NCBI GenBank assembly: GCA_905116865.2
Contig: CAJHNH020002046.1
Span: 62,501 to 126,500 of the forward strand
DNA: 64,000 bases
Direction: 5' to 3'
DNA from: Candidula unifasciata
Taxonomy: Eukaryota > Mollusca > Gastropoda > Stylommatophora > Geomitridae
Numbering within the stretch: position 1 is the stretch's first letter; every line of letters starts with the position of its first letter. The notes beneath the pieces are model-generated. The model saw only the letters and a list, made by a program, of their open reading frames with translations, was not told where the DNA came from and made no database searches. The position numbers were made by a program, and so were the translations under genes. Below are positions 11,225 to 21,300 of this stretch, piece by piece.

Positions 11225-11480
11225 AATAGATTATCTATATCTGCAATATTGTCACTAGTATGAACTTCACTGTCTTTTGTAACTCACTCAGCGACCAGCA
11301 AAGTTTGACTTGCACCGATAATTCTTTTGGCCAAAAGTTTTGCCTTGATATGTTGTATTTGGGACAGTCTTGGTGGACATGATCTGTTGTCTCAGGTGCC
11401 ATTCCACATGTGCACATATCTTATTCACCGATTTTAAATGTTGTGTACATGTGGCTGTGAAGTTGATTTGTGTCCTGTTC
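11225..11480 (-). mobile_element. Non-LTR retrotransposon pol C-terminal fragment (zinc-knuckle-like end)
   Basis: The minus-strand peptide MCTCGMAPETTDHVHQDCPK followed by ...FWPKELSVQVKLCWSLSELQ ends in LQI-stop. The CxCG...H...CP pattern and ending resemble the tail of Jockey-type pol proteins. A second copy lies at 38310-38530. Beyond the stop the 3' end is GAA-rich (11200-11225). Confidence 0.65.
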
Positions 11481-11559
11481 TAAGGCGTAGAAAAATAACT
11501 TGCTCTGGTCTGTCCATAAAATGGTGTCTATGAATTAAAGAAGTTTATTAAGGGTAATG

Positions 11560-12170
11560 ACTATATTAAAAGGCAAGAGGAGCTTTTATAGCACTGTGGA
11601 AATTGTGAAGGTAAATAGAAATTAAAACTAATACTAAACTGACTATTTTTAATTGCTATGTCAAATCAGTACTTTTGTATATAGCGAAAATATGGAGAAC
11701 AACTAAGGCAATTACTAACAAACTCAAAATCACCATTAAGCAGGTCCTTTGCAGAACGTCGCTCTCATAACGATCTGCCTGAAAGAAACACTAACAAACT
11801 ACAAACATTCATTAGCTGGTGACTGCGAGAATAGAGGGAATTAAATGGTATGATAGAATCACTAATGTAGAGCTTTGGGAAAGAACTAAACAAGTGGACC
11901 AAGAGGTGAAGAAAAAACGCTGGCATGGAATAAGACACACGCTGAGAAAACCTGAGAACAATTTACCTAGAATGTCTTTGCACTGGAACCCACAGAGGCA
12001 CAGAAATAAAGGATTACCAAAAAATTAATGAAAAAGGGAGCTAGAGAGTGAATGTAAAAACATGAAGAGGACTTGGGGAGCGCTGCATGTGATAGCGAAG
12101 GATAGAGCGATTTGGCGTGAGTTGATTGAGAGCCTATGCTCCCTTGGGGATTAAAAAGGCAGAAGAATAA
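11560..12170 (+). mobile_element. LINE family F, 5'-truncated 3' end (reverse transcriptase C terminus)
   Basis: The frame 11819-12028 reads RIEGIKWYDRITNVELWERT and KKKRWHGIRHTLRKPENNLP, typical of the region after the RT domain (KWRWIGHTLRKP...GRPR). A tail to about 12165 ends CCTTGGGGATTAAAAAGGCA, then GAAGAA. A 70-bp insertion near 11727-11797 splits the frame and is flanked by ACTAACAAACT repeats. Sister copies are at 24020, 33830 and 48293. Confidence 0.8.
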
Positions 12171-12589
12171 TATAATGAAATGATCAGGCTCAGAAAGCAC
12201 CCCTCCCTCCCCCCTCGTCGCCCCCCCCCCCCTCATATCGCAGGAGTGGTAAATATAGTAAGTAATGGCAGCTGTATAGCAATGGAAATATTAGATGAAT
12301 TAAATTTACAACAGTAAAGTAGTGTATGTATCAAATATTAAAGCAAATGCAAGAACGATGAATGAAAGTCAACAAATAGGAAAGGAAGTCGGTAAGTAAG
12401 TCACAAATGGTTTATGGGATGGCCAGGAAATGTAGTTAGTGGTTTCTAAAGGTGTCATTAGGTGACAGCAACATTTAACTCTTAGAAGCAAACAAACAAG
12501 AAAGTGAATATTAAAAATTAACCATGTCAGCAAGTAATGTTGCCGCAAGTTCTTCAACTTGTCCCTGCCAACACGCTAATAAACGCACG

Positions 12590-13130
12590 TCAATCAGTCA
12601 ATCAATCAAACAATCAACGTTAAATGAATCAATCAATGGATCTATCAATTAATCAATCAATCAATTGGTCAAGCAATCAATCAATGGATCAATCAATCAA
12701 TCAATGAATCAATCAATCAATGTATCAAACAATGAATCAATGAATCAGTCAATGAATCAATGGATCAATCAATCAATCAATAGAGCAAACAAGGAATCAA
12801 TAAATCAGTCAATGAATCAATAAGTCAATCTATCAATTAATCAATCAGTGAATGAATTAACCATTGAATCAATCAATCGATTAATGAATCAATAAATAAA
12901 TAAATCAACCAACCAACCAACACATCCAGAAATCAATCCATCAATAAATAAATAAACCAATCAATCAATCAATAAAACAACCAATCAATCAGTGAATTAA
13001 TCAATCAATGAATGAATCAATACATCATTAAATCGAATAATCAATCAGTCAGTCAATAAATCAATCAATTAATGAATAAATCAATGAATTAATCAATATA
13101 CCGAAACATCAATAAAGGAATCTCTCAATC
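12590..13130. repeat. Degenerate (ATCA)n / (AATC)n tetranucleotide array
   Basis: About 540 bp of TCAA/ATCA units with frequent point variants. Confidence 0.95.
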
Positions 13131-13440
13131 AGTATGTCCTTTAAAGAACATCGCCTGGAATTCTCTCTTTTTCTGGACAATTCTCCAGCGTTATGTGCTT
13201 TCATATCCAATTCATCTTCAGTGTCCTGTGTCCATCTTTGCAGAGTTCGGCCTCTGTCTCGTCTTCCGGAAACTACACCTTCCACCACCGTTCTCTCCAG
13301 ACCTCCATGGCGCTTGACACATCCAAAAGACTTTAGCCTACGACAGAGAATGCCTTTTATGAGCCAGTTCTCCTTAATGTTCAGGTCACACAGGATGTCG
13401 ACATTTTCCTCTTCCTGGTCCAAGGTATTCAAAGAATTTG
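13131..13440 (-). mobile_element. Non-LTR retrotransposon RT C-terminal fragment
   Basis: The minus-strand frame contains LKSFGCVKRHGGLERTVVEG and GRRDRGRTLQRWTQDTEDEL, matching the usual FGHVMRRDGLEKTVLEG...GRGRPRRRWxDDI pattern. It is 5'-truncated and unlikely to be functional. Confidence 0.75.
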
Positions 13441-14069
13441 TCTCTAACATTTAAGCTAAGCCACTTTATATGGTGCACACAATCTAGGCATAATGATAAC
13501 CTACAGCTTCCCCCTCTGGGGATACATGTTGAATGCGACGATTCCCCCCCCCCCCCCAGTAAAGCAACTACATATCTACCTACCTACATATTGGATATGT
13601 TCCACAGCCTTATTACTCTAACGTTTGCTCTATATGTGGTCCCGGTGCCCCATGGGGTGGGTGAATAGACCAACTGTCCCTTAACGCACATGTCGTAAAA
13701 AGAAAAAAAGCGATGTGGGCAGAAAGGACAAGTTATCGCGATCTAGCTATAAACCACAACATAACATGCCAACTGATTTTTAAGACTTAGCGTGCATAAA
13801 TATAAAGTTGCACGTCTTAGTATAAAGGGATTTTTTTTATAGCCGATAAAGTGTGGTGCTGATCATTTTTACTTTTTATGTTTTAATTTCTCCTACCCAT
13901 GATTACTGCCTGAAATATTAACACAATGTAACTCAAAGAGCCGCTAATCTGGTGCTAATCCAAGAGGAGAAAAATAAAGAAACCCGGTTCAATGGTATAA
14001 CTTGTATGTAACAGGGAACGACGGGTACAACGTCATCCAGTCTGATAGGCTTTACTGAAACTGAAGGGA
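13441..14069. other. Stretch without recognised features
   Basis: It contains a C-run near 13546-13558 and a short TCGTAAAA motif shared with 3570 and 33678. No exon was recognised. Confidence 0.4.
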
Positions 14070-14295
14070 CTGCATAGTTTCGAGGCATGGTGTCCGCCTC
14101 GAGTGATAGAGAGGCCGGGTTTAATTCCCGGTAAGGGCTAGGATTTTTTCTCGTGGACTTCTAATAATTCCCCCAGGTCTGTGGATAGCGGGATCGGACG
14201 CCTGTGCGCATTGTAGCGCAGCTAAAAAAAAAATCCCTTGGTAGCTGGAAATCGAAAATAGTAGCATAACGGTGATGCCTGGGAAACAATTTTCA
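14070..14295 (+). mobile_element. SINE family G copy
   Basis: tRNA-like head (GGCATGGTGTCCGCCTCGAG, B box GGGTTTAATTCCCGG), then GGATTTTTTCTCGTGGACTT, CGCATTGTAGCGCAGC and an AGCTGGAAATCGAAAATAGT end. It is the second copy of the family seen at 5998. Confidence 0.7.
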
Positions 14296-14730
14296 GTTTA
14301 AAATCTACCTACAGTATTTTAGGATCCTCGTTAGTGCAACAGAGCATGTGCACTGTGCTGAGATTCTTCTGGCTCCGACATGAGTTAGAAGAACAGAGCA
14401 CTTCTGCGTTACTACCCCTGTGCCATGATGTTGATCCGTTGTTCAAACGTCAATCCTTACTGTTCATTTTGTTCACAAGGAAACAGTGATAAGCATTCTG
14501 TGTGGCTTTCAATGACACTTAACCTGTGTGTGTCTCTCATCCATCTGATGATATAAAGGCCTTTCGGCCGACGTTTCCAACTTGGAACTTAACATAATAT
14601 AACCCTTGACCCGCTAATGTCGTTGAGGTGTATCGACCAGCACATAAAAACCCGCCACTCTTCTCTGTCTTCCGCTTCATTAGTCTATAACTTAGCCCTG
14701 TCCATTTCTTGATGTTAACATTCCGGGTTC
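14296..14730. other. Stretch without recognised features
   Basis: CTTTCGGCCGACGTTTCCAA near 14562 resembles a dispersed repeat end, but no second copy was confirmed. Confidence 0.35.
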
Positions 14731-14731
14731 T

Positions 14732-15540
14732 CTACCCTCCTCTTATTCCTTGAAGTACAGTCTTTGCAATCGAATCATGTCTCACCACGTGCCCACACCA
14801 TGCTACCTTGCGACGTTTCACCACTGCCAAGAGAGGCTCCAATGTCCTGCAAATGTGTATATTGTCTCTGACATATTTGTTAATTTTATGTTCTAAATAA
14901 CAAAGTCGCAAAGTGCGCCCTAAAGTATTTACATTCGAAAGCCTAAATCCCCCTTTCCATTTCCAGAGTAACAATATAATTCCTTCATCCGTTTAAGAAA
15001 ATAGATCATACCAGGGATTTGTAAATATTGACCTTGACTGCGATGCTGATTTTGCTCTTCCACGTCGTATTATGCTGGGACATGGCGGCTGTTATCAGAT
15101 CAAGCTTCTCTGGTACAGATGTCATCAATTCATGAGTAGGAGCTATGACATTTAGAGGTCGCGTTAGCGCAGTCGACAGGAGACTCGCTTTCAAATCCAG
15201 CTGCCACTCGCTGCAGCACACGACCGGTGTTCGAAACCGGACGGTTCCTGGGGTTGACCCAGCTTTTAGGAAATGGGTACCAGAGTTAACACTGGGGTAG
15301 ATGGAGGAGCGTCACTGTAGCTACGGGGTTGCGTGCGGACGGCGATACAGTTTCTTATTAGCTGTCCGTACTGGTGGCAGAGCACTTATGGTTTATAACC
15401 GTGTGCAATGATGCAGGGTTTCTTTCTTTTTTTTTAAAAAACATTTAGAGGTTTCAACTTCTTGTATCCAACTTCTGCAGACATAAGTTGCCCAAGCCAG
15501 CCTTGCTGCTTAGTTTCGTAGGACATCTTTGTCTTCTAGT
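14732..15540 (-). mobile_element. Non-LTR retrotransposon RT fragment (RTE-like), split by a SINE
   Basis: In minus-strand order the frames give ...AAMSQHNTTWKSKISIAVKV-NIYKSLV, a break, then LRLCYLEHKINKYVRDNI and VKRRKVAWCGHVVRHDSIAK. This is the end of an RT of the kind with NTIWKSK...YKSLVLS...RRKLxWFGHVxRHD. Frameshifts and stops make it a relic. A family C SINE (15160-15442) is inserted in it. Confidence 0.75.
15160..15442 (+). mobile_element. SINE family C with perfect 12-bp target-site duplication
   Basis: The flanks carry ACATTTAGAGGT at 15148-15159 and 15443-15454. The head is tRNA-like (GCGTTAGCGCAGTCGAC; B box GTGTTCGAAACCGG). The body contains GGTTGACCCAGC...ATGGGTACCAG, the same central motif as family B, but the 3' end is different and ends in a T-rich/A tail. 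Confidence 0.85.
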
Positions 15541-15544
15541 TCAC

Positions 15545-16672
15545 AGGTGGTGTCCCTATAAAGACCGGTCAAGGACAACCATTTAAAGCCTGTCAACCTT
15601 GAAGAGAAGGCAGGAGCAGAACGTGAGCATCCCCCCACCTTTCAAGGAGGCTCCCATAAATGCAGAGTCAATACATGGAGTTCTGGTGCTGGGCTCACCC
15701 AAAGAATCGTCACGTTTTGCTCTTGACTGTCGAACATCGCCTCCATATACTGAACATCTCATTCATCACGGGCTATGCCTTTAGAAGCAAGCAGCCGACG
15801 CACCTTGAGTTTTGATTACCTATACAAAACGAACACTTTGCTTTGTATGCACTTTAGACTTAATTATAGGATTTAAACTTCCCTTTCTTCAGCGTTCGCT
15901 CTGAAGTAGGAAGGGTTGCACGTTGTGTTTTCGTTTACTGACAGACTATGATATCTGCGACCTTCGGCCAATCACGTCCGGTTTGAGCACATCCCTAATT
16001 AGTCATCTTTGACGACATGCTTGAAAGTAGTAGGTCCTTCCCCCCCCCCCCCCTCCCCAGGTGACCATGGAACCCTCTCTACGGTGTAATGAAGCCGAAC
16101 ATTTCGACTTTAAATCGGAGTGGATTCTCAACAAATCTGGTTCCCCAGTTACCACTTCCACCGTACACGTGACATCTTTACAAGTAAACTGGTAATGTAC
16201 AAAAGTCATAGCACTGACGAAGGATTTTTGAACAAGTTTTAATTTTGAAGGCAAGGGAAATAGCCAAGGAATTAATAATAAAAACAATCCAGGTATTATG
16301 TCCCTTGACTTACAGAGTTACATTTTCAGATTTCATTACATAAAAAAACAGGAAAACGATAAAACGGATTATAATAGACAAACCAGAACAAAGAAGTCAC
16401 AGATAAAAGAAAATTAAGGCAAACAAATAGTCACATACACACAAGGACAAATAGTCACATACACACACAACCAGCATATACAAACATGTACAAGGTGCCA
16501 GGTAATTATATTGTCTGAAACCGTGGCTAGTTTGAATCCCTCTGAGCAGGAAATGCGCCATGTGTGGCCAGATATTGGCTTGCTCCCTTTTCTAGCTGAA
16601 GATTTTATATGATGAAAGGAGGTGATTCAGTGATCCGGTCTACAATTCTCTGGTTCACATCTCCCCAAAGAG
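15545..16672. other. Stretch without recognised features
   Basis: It has a C-run near 16039-16052. An unrecognised minus-strand frame at 16003-16287 (FVHYQFTCKDVTCTVEVVTG) has varied composition but no supporting splice sites. Nothing else was seen. Confidence 0.4.
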
Positions 16673-16837
16673 CAGAGGTTCTCAAACTGTGGGTTGCGAC
16701 CCCTTTGAGGGTTGAATGAACCTTTCAGAGGGGTCACTCAAGACCATCGGAAAACACATATTCACTGAAGTTATGCAGTAGCAACGAAAATAACTGTATG
16801 GTGGGGGTCATCACAACATGAGAAACTGTGTTAAAGG
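16673..16837 (+). mobile_element. SPIN-like non-autonomous hAT transposon, right end missing
   Basis: The left terminus CAGAGGTTCTCAAACTGTGG is followed by GGTTGCGACCCCTTTGAGGG, GACCATCGGAAAACACATAT, GCAGTAGCAACGAAAATAAC, GGTGGGGGTCATCACAACAT and AACTGTGTTAAAGG. In order, these match the remembered terminal regions of SPIN (Space Invader) hAT elements, with the interior deleted as in their MITEs. The right terminal inverted repeat is replaced by a 47-bp tandem repeat. It has no coding capacity. Confidence 0.8.
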
Positions 16838-16844
16838 AGGCTGA

Positions 16845-16985
16845 TAACTGATGAAAACTCAATGGAAAGCAAGAAGCAGACACCAAAGGGATTACTGACG
16901 AAAACTCAATGGAAAGCAAGCAAGAAGACACCAAAAGGATAACTGATAAAAACTTGATGGAAAGCAAGCAGGGAGACACCAGAGG
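16845..16985. repeat. 47-48 bp tandem repeat, three copies
   Basis: Units starting AACTGATGAAAACTCAATGG occur at 16846, 16893 and 16941, each with GGAAAGCAAG and GACACCA. Confidence 0.9.
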
Positions 16986-17044
16986 GATAAATACCCGAAT
17001 TAGCCCATCGATCCATTAGTCCCTTCCATGCTGCTACTTAAAGA

Positions 17045-17415
17045 TTCAACACACCATCCTGGAGTGGCAGGCATCGCTTTATTGGTCCCGGGTGATTAGC
17101 CTCCTTTGGATATTTTCTCCAGGTAATGCTGGTGTGTTGGGAAACGAGCAGACAGACAGACTGGCAGGTTCTGCACCACTTGGTGGTAAACCGATGTATG
17201 ACAAGCTAGATGTTGTGAAGGCCCTTTGGGAGCGAGTGAACAGTAAGGAATAATTACTATCTAAGGAGAATGGCGCTGCAAATCTGGCCGATGCTCAACA
17301 ATCAAGGGAAAGATAAGACAAATGTCAATCAGACAGCTACTGCTACCATCGAAATTGCTGCTGAAGATAGAGACGGAGCACTTATAGGAGTGTCCCGAGT
17401 GCTATGATGTTACTT
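17045..17415 (+). mobile_element. Jockey-like non-LTR pol fragment, RNase H domain end
   Basis: The plus-strand translation includes FSPGNAGVLGNEQTDRLAGS and APLGGKPMYDKLDVVKALWE, the WxPGHxGxxGNExADxLA motif of RNase H, then ...EDRDGAL and a CPEC-type end. Stops and frameshifts show that it is a relic. Confidence 0.75.
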
Positions 17416-17826
17416 CTTATTTTAACATACCATCCCAAAATAACGACAATCTCGAAGTGGACAGCAGACCAAGAAGACAGTACGCAGATTCCCCCTTTAA
17501 TCTTTAAGGAAGAAATCATTATGGCACCCGTAAAAACAACTACACCAGCCCAGTGTAACCTGCAGTCCTGTGTGGGTAGGAATCTAGTACCTGAATGGTC
17601 TGACCACCTGGATCGGGCAAGACAAGACCACTGACCTGATCAGTGATTTTTGTGATCAGTGGGAAAGTTAAACATGACCTTTTGAACTTATCAACAGGCA
17701 GCCATGCCGACACCTAGAAAACATGATCTTCTTTCAGTTCAGACTTGCATTAATTTCAAGAACCAACAACCTGTGTGCCTTGCCTGATATAAAGTGCTAG
17801 ATGGAATAAACAATGAACATATAGTG

Positions 17827-18008
17827 CAGGGCTATTTAGTTAAGTTTACACTGGTATCAACATTTTAAAAATGGCAATTGTCATGGGCCAAAAGCTTGAG
17901 CCCCAGCACAGAAAGAACATTAACACAATACAACCGGCAATGATTTCCCTGGCAACTTACTAAGCCTCTGCGGGCCAGATTTAACCGCGGGCCAGTTGAA
18001 CAGCCCTG
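17827..18008. mobile_element. hAT-type MITE
   Basis: The inverted termini are CAGGGCTATTTAGTTAAG on the left and CAGGGCTGTTCAACTGG on the right (as reverse complement). The 8-bp flanks ATATAGTG and ATACGGTG agree at 6 of 8 positions. It lies about 130 bp after the DNAJC9 stop. Confidence 0.65.
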
Positions 18009-18138
18009 ATACGGTGAGCTTATTGGGATATAAAGAATCAAAACAAAACTAAAATGCTGTTACCAAGAGCTGCATTTCTCTTCGAACTTGTTTCTTTGTA
18101 TATCAGTATTTTAAACAGCGGAATAATTTCAAATCACA

Positions 18139-18336
18139 TCATTTTGATTTTTTACTCGCTTTCTTTTTTGTTTTTGAGGCTCCTCCATATTTAGCCTCCA
18201 ACTGAGAAAAGAAATTATCAGCTTGAGCAGCTCGAGAAGCTTGTCTCTGCTGAATCGCTGAGGCCAAAGATTCTTGTGTGTCATCAAGTTTCAGTTTCTT
18301 TGCCTCTTCTGCTGCTTCTTTGGCCTCTGCTCGAGC
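18139..18336 (-). CDS. DNAJC9: DNAJC9 terminal coding exon 5
   Basis: The acceptor is TTGATAG|GCTCG and the exon has 65 codons plus TGA. It contains SLASAIQQRQASRAAQADNF, then FSQLEAKYGG and a lysine/serine tail, matching the DNAJC9 C-terminal pattern (IQSRQ...NFLAQMEAKY...KK). A hAT-type MITE (17827-18008) sits about 130 bp past the stop and may lie in the 3' UTR. Confidence 0.93.
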   Translation of the reverse strand, partial: ARAEAKEAAEEAKKLKLDDTQESLASAIQQRQASRAAQADNFFSQLEAKYGGASKTKKKASKKSK

Positions 18337-21300
18337 CTATCAATAGAATAACAGAAATATTGGCCCAAAGAATAAACTGAACTTACATAAAAATTACCAG
18401 GAAGGCTAACCAGGACAACAAATGCCTGCAGAAGTGGGATGTGTCACAAACATCACAGTCATGTTGTAAACGGACACAACACATTTATGCCTTAGGATGT
18501 ACGCAGAAGAAAAAGAATATAACAATTAGCCTTAGTCGAGGTTTCAAATTCACTGCAATCGAACCCCCCCCCCCCTCCCCCAACCTGCTCCGTTCCTGTG
18601 CCAGTGCAAATGAAATGTCCCCCCACTGTCCTATTTGAAAAAGCACTCTGTCCCCATCTTTAGCAGCCAGCAAACAGTTCAAATCCGACTGTGACAGAAG
18701 CAGTTCGATTATTTATCTATCTTGCTTTTTCTTTGGGTGTAGTGTCGATGGCTTCAACAAAATTGTTGTCACAGCAGGGATGTATTATTACTATTATTAT
18801 TATTACTCCCCAGCTAGAATTAACTGTTTTTTTAAAAACACAAACTAGATTTATAGTCCTTGGGAATTTGTGTGTAATAAAGGACACGAATACGGACTTG
18901 ACATGTGAATTCTTCTAACAGCTATGTGGCATTGGTAGTCATGTCTGTCCACAACCTTCTGTCTCATGAGCCTTCAATCAGTCTGACACAGATGATCATC
19001 CCTGCCTTGATGTCAAACTGTACAGCATCTCTCTCGTGGCCTCCCTCTGCCTGTTTCTCCCCTCCAACTTTCCCAGTGTCACAATGTACTCCAGTTTTCT
19101 CATTCTCAGGACATGATCAAAGTATGTAGATATTCTTCTTCTGAAGTAGGCAGTCAGCTCTCTTTGTGAGGCAGTTTCTTTCAAGACATGTTTACTTTTC
19201 TCTTTAACTGTCGAGAGTATTCTGATTATTCGTCTAAAAAACCACATCTCTGCCGCTTCCAAATAATTTTTCACCACTCATCAAACAGTCCATGATTTCC
19301 TTCTGTATATCAGAATAGGATTTACATAGCTCTTGAGAATTCTCCTTCTCATCAACTGACAAAGACAGACAGCACAGAATTGACTAATTAGGGATGTTTT
19401 CTTCAAAGTTAGAGTACATCTGCCTGAAAGGCAAACCAACAGTCTGCACACAAATAAGCCAGCCATGCAAAACAGATTTTCATGCAAAAGTCATTCTCTG
19501 AAACAAGACTGAAGTCGAGAAGTGGATGAACAACCAGAACTTTACACTGGAGTATACAGCCGGTGAATGCAAAGATGAAGAAAAGGTCACTTTGTGACGA
19601 TCACACATATTTCCAGCACGGTACTTGATATAATGATTGCCTGTGAGGTTTCCAGGGCCATATTGTAGGGAAAATGAGAATAGACCCATTGCCACCCCAC
19701 CAAACATGTCATAAAAATCAACTAATTGGAAGCTTCTTCAAAGTCAGAGTGCATCTGCCCGAGCAGCAAGGAACAACCAACTGCACACAAATAAGTCAGT
19801 AAAATGGATGTACACACAAAACTCAAGCATAAAGCCAAGTCCGAATGGATGACAACGAGGAACTTCTGCTAGAGCTTACAGTTGGTGAACAAAGAAAAAA
19901 GAAGATGTAATGATGAATCTTTGTTGTTAATTATTCCTTTAGCTGATGTTGGGACAACCCAATTTCAGCACTGGTGACATAATGCTGACAGGACAACAGT
20001 GTTAAACAAATTTTGTTTGTAACTATTCACAACAAATTATTTATTTGAATACAGAAGACGCAAACAATAGATTAAAAAATTTTCCTGGTTTATGTTGCTG
20101 TATCTCGTCACATGCATACATTAGTATGCTAAATAAACAACTGTAGTATGCCCCTGACGAGAAACAGCCAAATATTCCAGGCAATAAACTGTGCAAACTA
20201 TTGTTTGTGTCTTCTGTATTCAAATTTACAATTAGGAAACACTGCCTCAATAGAATAATTTACTGCCAAAAACAACTTTAAACAACCACTAAATGTTTGT
20301 TTTTTTAATGACAAAAATTTAAATAAACTGAAAGTATTTGAAAAAATTTAAACATTCCAATGAACTTTCTCATTAACTAAACATTCAAGCAAACTGTAAA
20401 CATTACCTTCTGCATACGGGCTGCTTTCTTCTTCTTGCTCTCTTTGGAAAAGGCAGGGAAATCTGGCAATGTTCCCTCTTTGATGAGGTCAGTGAGTATC
20501 TTAACAAACCGAGGCTCATCCTCGTAGCTGCTGCACAGCATGGTATTCATGATGTTTTCCAGATCTCCCTCGCTGGAGAGGTAGACAGACTTTAAGTCCT
20601 CAAGCTCATCACTGGAACCTGCAGATGGGTTTCATCAATCATCTCAGATTTGCTATTAGACAACAACAACAACAACAACAAATGTGTGTTTTCATCATCA
20701 GGAAGGTTGGCTGCAGTTCACCCACTCTCATCTTTGGAAATATTCCGTGGCATGGTCCTAATCTCTTCCACAGTGCAACTCTCATACCACTGTCCAAAAA
20801 CCAACAAGTTAATCCTTTCGCCCCAGAAATTCTATTTTAAAAAAAAGCCATGACTTTGTTAGGATTCCCAGAAAAAAATCTGCCGAAACAACACTTTGTA
20901 AGCATGCCCTTATAAATCGTTAAAAATGTATTCATCGACAGTTTACAATTAATTATTTTTTAAAATAAATAAAAATATATGGAAGGAGTAATCAATAACC
21001 ATGAACAGGCAGAAACGATAAATGGAATACATCTCTCGGGGCCTAAAAACACATAACTTATGCCGTGACCCACTAGCCTTTACCAATGAGGCTTATTAGA
21101 AAATCTAACATCGGCTTGGCTTTTAAAAAAAAAAGCCATTTCGCTCACACACAAAACCTGGGATTACCACAATATAGCTATGAACACATCATAAGCAATC
21201 CTATTGTCACAAAGAACTGTGTTTCCTCTTTAATGGCATGACATAAGAATGTGTATTGTTTACTTTTTATGAAGATAATCAGTTCATTCTGCTAATTAAT

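Noticed and set aside
11819..12028. Host protein-coding gene
   Set aside because: The peptide is an RT C terminus, is repeated elsewhere in the window and is truncated.
16003..16287. 94-codon minus-strand gene
   Set aside because: Varied composition but begins in a C-run-derived glycine stretch, with no splice sites or recognisable domain.
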